64,000 nt of DNA from an uncultured Microbulbifer sp. (GCF_947489355.1 NZ_CANLDD010000001.1:1-64000); one strand, 5' to 3'. Shown: positions 43,694 to 53,287, counted from the first letter of the stretch. The notes: generated from the sequence alone by a model not told the origin. Program-made: numbers and translations.

Positions 43694-44072
43694 CAGAACG
43701 GGTTACCGGGCGCTGCCGCTGGTTTATGCGTGCTCCGGTTGTTCCAGTGCCGCGCAGTTAGCGAACGCACTGGCCGTGCGGCTCGATCACAACAAACAGG
43801 CAGAAATGTCCTGTGTTGCCGGTGTGGGCGGCGATGTGGAAGCGCTGGTAAAAATTGCCAAATCCACTCGCCGGAAAATAGTTCTGGATGGCTGTCCGCT
43901 GCACTGTGCGGCCAATTGCCTTCGGCGCCATGGGATTGAACCGGAGGTGCATGTGGACCTGTCCCGGGAGGGGGTTCGAAAAAAAATGCATGCATATCCG
44001 GCAGCGGAAGAGGTAGAGCGTATCTACCAGACGGTGGTCACCCCGCGGCTGGCCGCACTTACGGGGCAGTGA
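43686..44072 (+). CDS. DGC-domain putative zinc-binding protein
   Basis: 128 residues, GTG start with AGAGGA upstream. Motifs of the family: YACSGCSSAAQLANALA (CxxC), CVAGVGGDVEALVKIAKS, the DGC motif in IVLDGCPLHCAANCLRRHG, and a C-terminal HVDLSREGVRKK. Four or more cysteines probably bind zinc. The family often accompanies anaerobic respiration and denitrification genes and, as here, ubiTUV. Exact role unknown. A partial copy of its 3' half occurs at 47845-48011. Confidence 0.85.
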   Translation: MNNRTGYRALPLVYACSGCSSAAQLANALAVRLDHNKQAEMSCVAGVGGDVEALVKIAKSTRRKIVLDGCPLHCAANCLRRHGIEPEVHVDLSREGVRKKMHAYPAAEEVERIYQTVVTPRLAALTGQ

Positions 44073-44289
44073 GTCATCTACATTGCCGGATATTTACAGG
44101 TATTAGTAGCGCCTTGCCATAGGGTAGAAGCGACTGCAGAGAGCGCACCTGTACAAAACCCTGCCGCCTTTGAAAATGGCAACGGGGATCAGGGTTACAG
44201 GTGTCAGGAAAGCTTCCCGGACCACGCCACACGCTTCGCCGAGGCTGGACCCGGGCTGTCACCATTATTGCGGATAGGGAGGGGGACTA

Positions 44290-44772
44290 TTGCTTGTCAG
44301 AAGATCGATTGCCCGCATAGGCTACCGGTTCGGCTGCAACCTACTGCCACTGTTGCCCAACTGGCCGGGCGAAGTCGTCTTTATCAAGCTGCTCAATCAG
44401 CGGCTATCAGAAGAGCTACAGGACGGACTGTTTGATTTCCTCGACAGCAAAGTCCTGGAGGTCTCGGTGACGGATTTGGGCGTATGCCTTCGTATCTCCA
44501 AGCGCGATGCCTATTTCGTGCGCGCACCTACGGATGCCCCGGCCGACTCAACCATCTCTGCCAGTATCTGCGACTTTCTCGCCATTGCCAGTGGCAAAGA
44601 GGACCCGGACACGCTGTTTTTTCAGCGCAGGTTATGCCTCGGCGGACAGACCGAAATCGGGCTCACGGTGAAAAACCGTCTGGATGCGCTTGATCGAAGC
44701 CGTATACCGCAATGGGCCCAGCGCTGGCTGGAAATGACTGCTGCCGAACTGGCAGCGATTGTTCCGAATTAG
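44290..44772 (+). CDS. ubiT: UbiT, SCP2-domain ubiquinone accessory factor
   Basis: 160 residues with a TTG start after GGGAGGGGG. The SCP2 lipid-binding fold is seen from LPNWPGEVVFIKLLNQRL to LEMTAAELAA, with GGQTEIGLTVKNRLDALD typical of UbiT (YhbT). It binds quinone intermediates in oxygen-independent ubiquinone synthesis and works with UbiU-UbiV, encoded immediately downstream (12-base gap). An N-terminal stretch of about 30 residues precedes the domain, as in other UbiT proteins. Confidence 0.85.
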   Translation: MLVRRSIARIGYRFGCNLLPLLPNWPGEVVFIKLLNQRLSEELQDGLFDFLDSKVLEVSVTDLGVCLRISKRDAYFVRAPTDAPADSTISASICDFLAIASGKEDPDTLFFQRRLCLGGQTEIGLTVKNRLDALDRSRIPQWAQRWLEMTAAELAAIVPN

Positions 44773-44784
44773 CAAGGAATCACT

Positions 44785-45780
44785 GTGGAATTGGTATGTC
44801 CCGCCGGAAGCCTTCCGGCCCTGGAAGCCGCACTCGATCATGGAGCAGACGCGGTTTATATCGGCTTTAGCGATGCAACCAATGCGCGCAATTTTGGTGG
44901 CCTCAACTTCAACGACAAAAATGCGCTGCGCGCCCTGGAGCGTATACGCGCTCGCGGCAAAAAACTGTTTGTGGCCATCAATACCTATGCAAAACCGGAC
45001 AGCTTCACGCGCTGGCAGGGCGCCGTTGATCGCGCAGCCGCTCTCAGTGCTGACGCGGTCATTTTGGCGGATATCGGCCTGATCAGTTATGCGCGCGAGA
45101 AGCACCCCAATCTGGCCCTGCACCTGTCTGTGCAGGCCTCTGCCACCAGTGGACCGGCACTGGAGTTTTATCGACAGCAATTCGGTGTCCGTCGTGCGGT
45201 ATTACCGAGAGTGTTGTCCCTCAGGCAGGTACAGCAACTGGCAGCTGCAAGTCGTGTGGAGCTGGAAGTCTTCGGCTTCGGCAGCCTCTGCATCATGGCC
45301 GAGGGGCGTTGTCACCTGAGCTCCTATGTTACCGGCGAGTCGCCCAACCAGAACGGCGTCTGTTCCCCGGCCAGGGCGGTAGAGTGGCGAAACACCGCGA
45401 GTGGATTGGAGACGCGATTGAACGGCGTGTTGATCGACCACTTTGCGGAACATGAAAACGCCGGCTATCCCACCCTGTGCAAGGGTCGTTTTATTGTGGA
45501 TGGCAAACGCCAGCACGTGCTCGAAGAACCGACAAGCCTGAACAGCATGGCACTACTACCAGAGCTTAAAGCGACCGGTATTCAGGCCATTAAGCTTGAA
45601 GGCAGACAGCGCAGCCCCGCTTATGTGGCACAGGTGGTGCGTACCTGGCGAGAGGCAATCGATGCAGTGCTAGAGCCTGGTACGGAGTTTTCGGTAAAGG
45701 ACCGCTGGCGCAAGACGCTGGCGAAAAATTCCGAAGGCAAACAAACAACACTGGGCGCTTATGACCGCCCCTGGCAATAG
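44785..45780 (+). CDS. ubiU: UbiU, U32-family iron-sulfur hydroxylase subunit
   Basis: 331 residues; GTG start after AAGGA. U32 family N-terminus: ELVCPAGSLPALEAALDHGADAVYIG. The four cysteines that bind the 4Fe-4S cluster in UbiU are present in GSLCIMAEGRC, NGVCSPARAVEW and YPTLCKGRFIV. With UbiV it forms the heterodimer that hydroxylates ubiquinone precursors without oxygen. Overlaps the extended frame of ubiV. Confidence 0.9.
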   Translation: MELVCPAGSLPALEAALDHGADAVYIGFSDATNARNFGGLNFNDKNALRALERIRARGKKLFVAINTYAKPDSFTRWQGAVDRAAALSADAVILADIGLISYAREKHPNLALHLSVQASATSGPALEFYRQQFGVRRAVLPRVLSLRQVQQLAAASRVELEVFGFGSLCIMAEGRCHLSSYVTGESPNQNGVCSPARAVEWRNTASGLETRLNGVLIDHFAEHENAGYPTLCKGRFIVDGKRQHVLEEPTSLNSMALLPELKATGIQAIKLEGRQRSPAYVAQVVRTWREAIDAVLEPGTEFSVKDRWRKTLAKNSEGKQTTLGAYDRPWQ

Positions 45781-45790
45781 AGAATACACA

Positions 45791-46693
45791 ATGCGGCTCG
45801 CTCTGGGACCAGTGCAATACTATTGGCAACGCACCGACATCAATCACTTTTATGAAACCATGCTGTCGACGCCGCTGGATAGTATTTACCTGGGAGAAGT
45901 GGTGTGCGGCAAGAGACACGCATTGCGGGCACCGGACTGGCTGGAGCTGGCACAGATGCTGGCACAGATGCTGGCAGAGGTTTCCGACAAGCAAATAGTC
46001 CTGTCGACACTGACATTACTGGAATCCAATGCCGACCTCAGTTGGGTGCGAAAAATCTGCAGTAACAGCAAGCTGTTGGTTGAGGCCAATGATATGTCGG
46101 CGGTACAGCTATTGTCGGAGGCACGCCTGCCGTTTGCCTGCGGCCCGGCTGTTAATATCTACAATCAGCACACACTGGCGTATCTAATGTCACTCGGAAT
46201 GGTGCGCTGGACGGTGCCGGCGGAAATGAATTCGCGACAACTGGCAGCGGTGCTCAACGCCTGCGAAAAGAAACCTGAAGTCGAGCTGTTTGCTTACGGC
46301 CATATGCCACTGGCTTATTCTGCGCGCTGCTTTACTGCCCGCCACCTCGGCCTCGACAAGGATAACTGTGCCTACCGCTGCATGGAATACCCGAACGGCC
46401 TGCCACTGGAATCCCAGGAGGGCGAGGCGCTGTTTGTGATCAACGGTATACAGACGCTGTCCGGAAAGCCGCTCAATCTGCTGCACCACTTCCCGCAACT
46501 GTGTGAACGGGGCATTGATATCCTGCGGCTGTCACCGCAATGGCAACAGATGGAGCAGGTGATTGACGCTTTCGACCGCGCCCGACGCGGCGATCTGCAC
46601 CCGCAACTACTGCCCCCCGGCGTCGATGGTTACTGGTGCGATCACCCCGGCCTCGAACTGATCGCCCGCAGTGGCACCGGCACACCGGCCTGA
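45791..46693 (+). CDS. ubiV: UbiV, U32-family iron-sulfur hydroxylase subunit
   Basis: 300 residues from ATG 45791, giving the standard N-terminus MRLALGPVQYYWQR; an ATG at 45761 inside ubiU is unlikely. Cluster cysteines are visible in EVVCGKRHA and in YSARCFTARHLGLDKDNCAYRC. A small tandem duplication (LAQMLAQMLA) at about residues 55-64 is peculiar to this copy and looks tolerated in a helix. Partner of UbiU in anaerobic ubiquinone synthesis. Confidence 0.9.
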   Translation: MRLALGPVQYYWQRTDINHFYETMLSTPLDSIYLGEVVCGKRHALRAPDWLELAQMLAQMLAEVSDKQIVLSTLTLLESNADLSWVRKICSNSKLLVEANDMSAVQLLSEARLPFACGPAVNIYNQHTLAYLMSLGMVRWTVPAEMNSRQLAAVLNACEKKPEVELFAYGHMPLAYSARCFTARHLGLDKDNCAYRCMEYPNGLPLESQEGEALFVINGIQTLSGKPLNLLHHFPQLCERGIDILRLSPQWQQMEQVIDAFDRARRGDLHPQLLPPGVDGYWCDHPGLELIARSGTGTPA

Positions 46694-46935
46694 GGCAGAG
46701 ATGCCGGGTGTCCACAAAGCGGGGGAGCTTACGCGACAGGTCGTTGGTGAAACCTATCAGTCTTTACCATTAAAATCTTTGTCCTCTCGCAGCGCCTTGA
46801 CAGTGACATCCATAACGAAGCTAGGCTTGGTCATACTAGTCAAGCAGGAGGGGGTACTCTTTCCTTCCGGCCCGGTAGTAAGTCATCTGTTTTTTGCAAA
46901 TGATAAAGAAATAACACAGAATTCTGAACAGAGAG
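46694..46935. other. Spacer downstream of ubiV
   Basis: No gene seen. The rtcR relic and repeat A begin at its end. Confidence 0.5.
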
Positions 46936-47522
46936 TGTTCCGGGAAGACCTGCTCGCCTGAATAGATCTGTGGGCCTATCAACTCCCCTCTCTGAACGAA
47001 CGGGGAGTGGACCTGTAACCCAATATCGATTTTGAACAGGAGACCTTTTCTGGCAAGTCCGGCTATCTGGTAAAATTCAACAAAGTCGCCCGTGGGCAAT
47101 ACCCTGCCTTCTGCCGCTCGCCAGGTGCCCTCTGGACAGCCAACTTCCACAACCTCAACGCCAGCATAACCCGCATGGGCACTCTCGATGACCGCGGCCA
47201 TATTACAGTTGCCGTGGTCGAAGAGGAGATAGGCCGGCTGAGATACAAATGGCAATCTGCGCCCGGCACAGAGTTGAACCCCAGAGCCCCGATTGAGCCG
47301 TTACTGGGGCCTGGCAGCACCGAACAGCTGGATTACGACGAGCCACTGAAGCTCGCCAACCTTATCGAGGTGTGCCGGAGCTGCAACCCAATGGCAGAGG
47401 CTGGCAGAAAGCTATTCATTATCAGCCGGGAGCGCAAGAAATCCAGCAACGAATCACACCGGGTGAAGCAATTGCTGGAAAAACACGGGGTGCGGTTTGA
47501 GAAGATTAAAGCCGCTCTGTAG
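46936..47522 (+). pseudogene. RtcR-like regulator, C-terminal remnant (copy 1)
   Basis: In one frame it reads VFREDLLA, stop (TGA 46959), IDLWAYQLPSLNERG, stop (TAA 47016), PNIDFEQETFSGKSGY, VKFNKVARGQYPAF, LNASITRMGTLDDRGHIT. It ends with EVCRSCNPMAEAGRKLF and a helix-turn-helix-like end NESHRVKQLLEKHGVRFEKI. This corresponds to the end of the AAA+ module and the C-terminal DNA-binding part of RtcR, the sigma54 activator of RNA-repair genes. Two internal stops and loss of the whole sensor and most of the ATPase make it non-functional. No rtcA/rtcB is nearby. Confidence 0.8.
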
Positions 47523-47775
47523 AATCACTCGGTACAGCCGATAACACAATTCAGCACTGCGAAAAATTCACACTGATCGCTCTGTTGTCCTTGCACGGTT
47601 AATAGCCACAAATACACCAGAAACCATGCAAGGCTTCAAAGCCTCACTCAACCCTCAAAAGGGCTTTTAACAACTCTTCTAAAACCATCCAGTCAATGTC
47701 AGTGCGCACTCACTGTGATCTATGCAGCTGTAGTTCAAAACTGACAGCCAGCATAACCTCTGGACAACCGAAATC
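46936..47775 (+). repeat. Direct repeat A, copy 1
   Basis: About 835 bases, roughly 90 percent alike by eye to 60403-61235 in the same orientation. It covers the rtcR relic and about 250 bases downstream, including the shared runs AATCACTCGGTACAG and TCTGTTGTCCTTGCACGGTT. Together the copies bracket the AT-rich island. Confidence 0.9.
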
Positions 47776-47844
47776 GAGTTATAACCAATTCTGGTGTTTG
47801 AGGGTTTGAAAGAAAGCGGCGTATCTGGTTGATTTGTTGTTGCC
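47523..47844. other. Noncoding tail of repeat A and junction with the DGC fragment
   Basis: No gene. Up to 47775 it belongs to repeat A; the junction with the duplicated DGC sequence lies between 47776 and 47845. Confidence 0.55.
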
Positions 47845-48011
47845 AAACAGTCAACTGCCTCCGGCGCCATGGTATTGAACCGGAGATGCATGTGGACCTG
47901 TCCCGGGAGGGGGTTCGAAAAAAAATGCATGCGTATCCAGCAGTGGAAGATATAGAACGTATCTACCATATCGTGGTTATCCCCCGGGTGGCCACGCTCA
48001 CGGAGCAGTGA
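47845..48011 (+). pseudogene. 3' fragment of a DGC zinc-binding protein gene
   Basis: Encodes NCLRRHGIEPEMHVDLSREG and VRKKMHAYPAVEDIERIYH, almost the same as residues 79-128 of the gene at 43686-44072. It lacks the cysteine-rich N-terminal half. The similarity continues downstream to about 48084 (matching up to 44146). It is a direct duplication of about 235 bases. Confidence 0.8.
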
Positions 48012-48019
48012 GACATAGA

Positions 48020-48157
48020 TCATTGTGGTTTTTTAGTGGTAATGGCAGCATGTTGCCATATGGTAGAAGTTACTGCAGATAACCCGCAAAAGAAATTGCG
48101 CATATCCGTAGGCTCGGTACACAAAAAGATCCTCGCGCGGGTCCCCATCGAGAACAT
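48020..48157 (-). pseudogene. IS66-family TnpB N-terminal remnant
   Basis: Leftward frame MFSMGTRARIFLCTEPTDMR then NFFCGLSAVTS matches the TnpB (IS66 Orf2) start (RIFLCxxPTDMRKSFDGLSAL). It is cut after about 30 codons. Confidence 0.7.
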
Positions 48158-48276
48158 CAGCGCTGGCTCAACTTCAGCTCTATGCCATTGCCCAGGCTCA
48201 GCACGATCTCTCAACTGGAAGATGAGCCGGAACTCAGCGTGGCGGGATCGATAAAGTCAGGTTTCTTTTTCCGAGC

Positions 48277-48459
48277 TTACACAATATTTTTATCTGGTAC
48301 AGACATACGTTTGCGCCACTGGCAGAAGCTGACATAGCCAATAGCACGATCGATGAAAAACTGCACGAACATTGCGCTGCTTTGCCACTCATCGATTAGC
48401 GCTTGCCATTGCTGTGCGGATCCACGTGGGCGTGAAGTTAGAGTATCTGTAGAGTTCAT
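48277..48459 (-). pseudogene. IS66-family TnpA remnant
   Basis: 60 codons: QQWQALIDEWQSSAM, then ...IGYVSFCQWRKRM, the IS66 TnpA helix-turn-helix pattern (W-x-x-L-I-x-x-W, FCxWRK). It lies upstream of the TnpB relic in the correct order, so both derive from one element. TnpC is missing. Confidence 0.65.
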
Positions 48460-48766
48460 GGCTGGCCTCCGTGTTGTTGACGATGGCCAGAATAGTGTTG
48501 GGGGTTGGATTGGTGAATGAGGCTCTACAACAACCGTTTACGCCACAGCTGACGATCCACTTCCCGGATCACCTGGAGAAATATATCAGTCCATGAGCCT
48601 ACTTGGCTGACACAGAGTTTTGAACAACCTCTTCACTTCGATAAAAAACATGGGTTAGGAGAGGCGCCAACTCTACCAGTTGGCCTCCCTCTCACCAATT
48701 GCACTTATTATCTGAAACCGAAATATACAAAAATCCGCTAAATTTTTTTAGTTATGGAAAAAACTA
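48460..48766. other. Left border of the AT-rich island
   Basis: No gene. Composition changes sharply near 48700 from mixed to AT-rich. Confidence 0.5.
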
Positions 48767-49432
48767 TTAAAACGGTTCGGCAATGATAATATCGCTGGAA
48801 ATCTCATAAATTTGGGTACCATTTAAGCCTTCAAGTTCTAATTTGAGCTCTTTGCATTGTCCTTCAGTCTTACGAGAAGCATCAACCAATAAATTAAGGT
48901 TTCTATTACGCTCATAGGGATTACCAACAACAAATCCAGATACGCGATCAACACTATCCTCAATCGCTTGCAATTGTTCACTGGTTAGTAGAGTATTTCT
49001 ATTTTCAGTATTTGTGCCAATAACCAAATTGCTACAGGTTACGTTCATTCTTACAGAAAAATAAAACTCGTTGCTCGGATTAACACTCGTAGCATCACAA
49101 TTAGGAGGAATACCAGAACCAATCCTGATAGACCCATTGGGTTGAATATAAAATTTATGACATTCGAAACCTGTATCATAAAATCCATAGCCCTTTACTC
49201 TTGCGTCAATATCAAATATAAGTTGCTGACCTATGTCGCCCACAACAGGAATGATAGCAACATATTTTTGACCAGATTTTACAAATGAATTACTCCCTAA
49301 TGTAAATTTTTCTCCGCTAATGTAAATAGAATCACCACTTGAAAACTCAGATAAATTCTCATAGCTATTGGCAGGAGAGTTTATAATCAGCAGCAAATAA
49401 ATTATAATATATCGCATTTTTATTATTTTCAT
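48767..49432 (-). CDS. Exported protein, paralogue 1 of an unknown family
   Basis: 221 residues; signal peptide about 1-23 (YIIIYLLLIINSPANS). Shares with its two neighbours the phrases SIYISGEKFTL, IIPVVGDIGQQLIFDID, GYGFYDTGFEC, GIPPNC, NEFYFSVRMNVTC, LLTSEQLQAIEDSVDR, VGNPYERNRNLNLLVDA and the ending ISSDIIIAEPF. Four conserved cysteines suggest two disulfides in the periplasm or outside. No known family. Shorter than paralogue 2, which has an insertion after the N-terminal motif. It is the last gene of the leftward series, separated from paralogue 2 by 393 AT-rich bases with no gene. Confidence 0.8.
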   Translation of the reverse strand: MKIIKMRYIIIYLLLIINSPANSYENLSEFSSGDSIYISGEKFTLGSNSFVKSGQKYVAIIPVVGDIGQQLIFDIDARVKGYGFYDTGFECHKFYIQPNGSIRIGSGIPPNCDATSVNPSNEFYFSVRMNVTCSNLVIGTNTENRNTLLTSEQLQAIEDSVDRVSGFVVGNPYERNRNLNLLVDASRKTEGQCKELKLELEGLNGTQIYEISSDIIIAEPF

Positions 49433-49825
49433 TTTGATTCCCTATGTTAAAAATAAAGATAACCAAGCGTATATATAGTAACTTGGATTTTACATTTCAT
49501 ATTTCTGGCTATAACAGTCTGTATCTGTATTTATCAGACATTTTTAAACTACCCACTTTCAATAAAATTTAAGCCCTATGACCCACCTACTTTTTAACAT
49601 CAAAGCAACCGGGATATGCATTCATCGCTTTAAATATTTTTTATGTATGCCTTTTCTTCATTCCAGACTAAAAGCATAAAACACATCGCTTTGCTATAAT
49701 TATAAGTTTAAATTTAATTAATCCTTGCACATTTACACTTCGCACACTCAACAGTATGTAGACAAATGCGCTGTTAATCGACCCAAGAATTAAAATTCAT
49801 AAAAAATATCATTGATCAAAAGCAT

Positions 49826-50551
49826 CTAAAATGGTTCAGCAATTATAATATCTCCAGAGATTTGGTATATTTCAGTATCTGGAAAGCCACTTAATTCTAC
49901 TCTCAATTCTTCACATTTTGAACCTCCAGCATCACGATAACCATCAACTAACAAATTTACCTCTCTCTCTCGATTATAGGGATTACCAATAACACCATAT
50001 GTTCTGTCGACACTATCCTCAATTGCAAGTGCTTGCTCAGGTGTAAGCAAGGCATCTCTATTTTGGATATTTGAACCAAGATTAAAAGTATTCTCAGCTA
50101 TACAATCTACACTCATAGATACTGAAAAATAAAATTCATTGTCCGCATCAAAAACGTCTACCAAGTCACAGTTAGGCGGTGTGCCTTTATCCTGTAAAGC
50201 ATCATCAGCGACCCATAGATAACATCGAAATCCAGAATCATAGAAGCCTAGCCCTTTTACTTTAATATCGACATCAAAAATTAAGGGTTGACCTATATCT
50301 CCTATGACAGGAATGGTTGCAATCAAGTTATACCTTTCAATTGGCCTCGTATATCTTGGGTTGGGGAGTGTCCAGCCATTTACCTCACCAACAGAATATT
50401 GGGTGAATGATTCATTATTTAAAGTGTATTTTTCACCACTGATATAAATAGAATCTACAGCATCTGATTTATCCACTGCAGCTAACGCACCGGCAATAGA
50501 ATCGACACATAAAATCAATGTAGAAATATAAAAAAACAAACCCTTCATCAT
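49826..50551 (-). CDS. Exported protein, paralogue 2 of an unknown family
   Basis: 241 residues; signal peptide about 1-24 (LFFYISTLILCVDSIAGALA). It carries the family pattern: SIYISGEKYTLNNESF, IPVIGDIGQPLIFDVDIKVKG, GFYDSGFRC, GTPPNC, NEFYFSVSMSVDC, LLTPEQALAIEDSVDR, GVIGNPYNREREVNLLVDG, C-EELRVELSG and ISGDIIIAEPF. Compared with paralogue 1 it has an extra loop of about 15 residues near 45-60. Probably periplasmic or secreted, beta-rich with disulfides. Function unknown. Confidence 0.8.
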   Translation of the reverse strand: MMKGLFFYISTLILCVDSIAGALAAVDKSDAVDSIYISGEKYTLNNESFTQYSVGEVNGWTLPNPRYTRPIERYNLIATIPVIGDIGQPLIFDVDIKVKGLGFYDSGFRCYLWVADDALQDKGTPPNCDLVDVFDADNEFYFSVSMSVDCIAENTFNLGSNIQNRDALLTPEQALAIEDSVDRTYGVIGNPYNREREVNLLVDGYRDAGGSKCEELRVELSGFPDTEIYQISGDIIIAEPF

Positions 50552-50631
50552 TTTCTAACTCTCTATTTATTTTATTATTTACTTAAACTACATATAAGTT
50601 TAACTTACATTTTATATATTAAGAAATTTCA

Positions 50632-51368
50632 TTAAAAAGATTGGGCAATTATAATATCACTGGTAATTTCATGTATTTGATATTCTTCAGCATCGGAGAA
50701 CCCACTTAAATAAATAGAGAGCGTTTTACATTGCCGCTCGCCAGCCTCAAGAGAACCATCAACAATTAAATTTAATTCTCTTTTGCGATCATAGGGATTG
50801 CCAATAACGCCATATATTTCGTGGATGCTATCTCTTATGGCACCAATTTCTTCTAAGGTCAATGTAGCATTTTTATTGGCTGCATTTGAACCAATAGCCA
50901 TACCTGAACAAGCTACGTTCATGGATACAGAAAAATGGAATTCATTCCCGGGACCCACTATTTCTATTTCCACACAATTAGGTGGTGTACCTGAGTCAAC
51001 TAATTTATATTTTATTGTTTTAGGAGAAGGAAATGGCAAATCTGTATCCTCCACATAAACGTAACAGTGAAATCCTGCGTCATAAAATCGAAGTCCATTT
51101 ATTTTTAGATCGATATCAAATATTAATTCTTGCCCTATATTCCCCACAACAGGAATATCGGCAACATACGGAAAAAATCGCTTTTTTCGAATCCTTTAGT
51201 CAGATTATATTGCTTGTGAAATGATTCACTGTTTAAAGTGTATTTTTCACCACTAATATATATAAAGTCAGTATCTGGATGATTTTCTGTAAGAGCGGCA
51301 CCTTTGGAGGATAAACAAACAAAAAACGTTAAAACAATAAGAAATAAGCTTAGATTTTTTATTTTCAT
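50632..51368 (-). pseudogene. Exported protein, paralogue 3, frameshifted
   Basis: Two overlapping leftward frames together encode one family member. 51135-51368 gives signal peptide, FIYISGEKYTLNSESFHKQ and a short misread tail. 50632-51147 gives IPVVGNIGQELIFDIDLKING, GFHC, NEFHFSVSMNVAC, GVIGNPYDRKRELNLIVDG and SDIIIAQSF. The reading frames join at a tract of As and Ts near 51165-51185, so one inserted or deleted base is the likely cause. Either a real pseudogene, a sequencing error or, less likely, programmed frameshifting. Confidence 0.7.
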
Positions 51369-51405
51369 TTAATAATCTCGCAATAATGATCATTATATAT
51401 AACTT

Positions 51406-52602
51406 TCAAGGGTGAATAGAGGCCACTTCTCCATTAAACCGATCTATACGATAGACTTTGTTTTTCCATTTAGGTAAATTTAATTCAATAAATAGATCGT
51501 GCTCTTTTCTCAAAAAAGACCTTAATAATATTTCAAACTCCTGAACAATTTTTTGACTACAGCCATCTAAAGATATTTTATCCCTTTCCTCACAGGGAAT
51601 AACTTCACCTATGTCATTCATTAAAAATGCAATATGGTGAAATCTTTTCCTTTTTTCGAGATATTGTGTAAATTCTGCAGTTGTATTATCTGGTATAATA
51701 TCATTCTGCAAATTAGTGAAAAACGGGTTTTGTACACAATGAGAGGGTTTATTGGTAATAAAATTCGTGGATGTAATGAAATCCGGATCCTGTGCAATTC
51801 GCACTTTTATTGGCTGACAGTTACCCAACCAGTTATCTTTTAATCTGTTGAGAATATCACCGGGGATTAACTCATTAACTCTTTCAGAAAGCTCTACCGG
51901 CATCAACTCCCAAATTATTGAAAATTCATCATAGCTCCATTCAGCAGTTAAAAACCTGGGTGTGTTTTTATAGTATACGCCGCCTATAACATAATCTCCA
52001 TAACCTAAACCATCTTTTCCGTAAAGAAATTTAAATACCTCTTGTGATTCACTATCATAACCGATCTGGTTTTCGCGAGCATCTTGGGACAACCAGTTAG
52101 TTAAATTATCATCAGTCGAAAGTAATAAATCATAAGAAAAATAACTAATTTCGTCTGTCAAAAAGCAACTTTCTATCTCAGCAAGCTGCGTTATATCCCG
52201 TCCTTCCAGGGTAGGATTGCTTTCCCAATCGTTAATCTCAAAATCCATATAACCAAGCCGCTGTAATTTAATGCTATCAGGAACAATTTGTAAATCTTTG
52301 CCATCTATTGTTTTCAATACTCCTTCACTTGAGGAAAGTATGCTTGTGAATTCCCTGGCAGATGCAGCATATGGTACTCCATGATCAAATATAGTAGTAG
52401 TCACCGATGCCAATGAGTTTGATAAATCGCTACAATCACTAATGGACATCTCACCTGTATATGGCACTGTATCGAGTATATGTATGCGCACCGTCTCTAC
52501 AGAATCACAAGATTCAAATTCACTGGGGATGCAGATATCATCATTATCTGCACTCGCAACCAATGAAATTAAAATCCCTATAATCAACAATATTCTTTTC
52601 AT
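51406..52602 (-). CDS. Exported protein of unknown function
   Basis: 398 residues from ATG 52602, which gives a clean signal peptide (MKRILLIIGILISLVASAD). A longer frame to 52662 would overlap the upstream gene. The mature protein is acidic with about ten cysteines (DICIPSEFESCDS, SDCSDLSNS, EIESCFLTD, GNCQPIKV, SHCVQN, IPCEERD, DGCSQK), suggesting several disulfides. No family recognised. Starts 10 bases after the stop of the membrane-anchored protein gene, so they are surely cotranscribed. Confidence 0.75.
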   Translation of the reverse strand: MKRILLIIGILISLVASADNDDICIPSEFESCDSVETVRIHILDTVPYTGEMSISDCSDLSNSLASVTTTIFDHGVPYAASAREFTSILSSSEGVLKTIDGKDLQIVPDSIKLQRLGYMDFEINDWESNPTLEGRDITQLAEIESCFLTDEISYFSYDLLLSTDDNLTNWLSQDARENQIGYDSESQEVFKFLYGKDGLGYGDYVIGGVYYKNTPRFLTAEWSYDEFSIIWELMPVELSERVNELIPGDILNRLKDNWLGNCQPIKVRIAQDPDFITSTNFITNKPSHCVQNPFFTNLQNDIIPDNTTAEFTQYLEKRKRFHHIAFLMNDIGEVIPCEERDKISLDGCSQKIVQEFEILLRSFLRKEHDLFIELNLPKWKNKVYRIDRFNGEVASIHP

Positions 52603-52612
52603 GGGGAACTCA

Positions 52613-53206
52613 TTAATTAACTTGTGTTTGATAAAGTGCAGCTTGTCTGCGGATCTCTGCATTTATAAGAATAGCTTCTCTACCTAAAATATTGGCAGCA
52701 TTGAGTAAATCATTTTTTTTCTGGGCTAATTCAAACTGCAGATACTCTGGTATGTATGTATTATTACGGAGCATTTGATTTCTCTGCGCAACCAAAGATT
52801 TATAGTCTGCTAAATTTGTATTTTGTATTTTCACGTTAGCTTGATAGTGCTCGATTTTTTTAGCCATAGTTGGGAATAATACTTTAATTTCTTCTAAAGG
52901 GCCGCTATCGATTGGTGTTGTGTTCCCACTTAAAGCATCTTGTATTTTTCTGGAGATATAATTGTCAGCCGCATCTTTTATTTCTAGTTCGTCTTTTGAG
53001 ATAGTAGATGCAAGGTCCTTAAGATTATCCTGCTGGGAACCGGCATGTTTTTTTACCGGATACTTTTTTTCAATCAATTTATTTGAACCAGTGATTTTAC
53101 TATACTCTGTAACTGGCTCGCTATTATTGTCCTTATAAATAAAAAATATAACCGAGCAAGTCAGCAGTCCTACAGCAAGACTTATTTGATACAGGTAGCC
53201 TCTCAT
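52613..53206 (-). CDS. Membrane-anchored periplasmic coiled-coil protein, unknown
   Basis: 197 residues; GAGGA ribosome site. One N-terminal helix (YQISLAVGLLTCSVIFFIY, 6-24) is followed by a charged, mostly helical region with heptad-like stretches (DELEIKDAADNYISRKIQDAL; MAKKIEHYQANVKIQNTNL; ELAQKKNDLLNAANI). This suggests an inner-membrane anchored rod facing the periplasm, perhaps holding other products of the operon. No family recognised. Confidence 0.7.
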   Translation of the reverse strand: MRGYLYQISLAVGLLTCSVIFFIYKDNNSEPVTEYSKITGSNKLIEKKYPVKKHAGSQQDNLKDLASTISKDELEIKDAADNYISRKIQDALSGNTTPIDSGPLEEIKVLFPTMAKKIEHYQANVKIQNTNLADYKSLVAQRNQMLRNNTYIPEYLQFELAQKKNDLLNAANILGREAILINAEIRRQAALYQTQVN

Positions 53207-53287
53207 AAAGATCCTCTACAATTACAAAAAAATAATGATATACTAGGTACGGCAGCCGTATCCCACCGCACCTAGAATCCCTAAGAA

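Noticed and set aside
46936-47522. Functional rtcR with an RNA-repair operon
   Set aside because: Internal stops, missing sensor and ATPase parts, and no rtcA or rtcB in the window.
51180-51200. TTCGAATCC-like string suggesting a tRNA T-arm
   Set aside because: It lies in a protein-coding array and no cloverleaf can be drawn around it.
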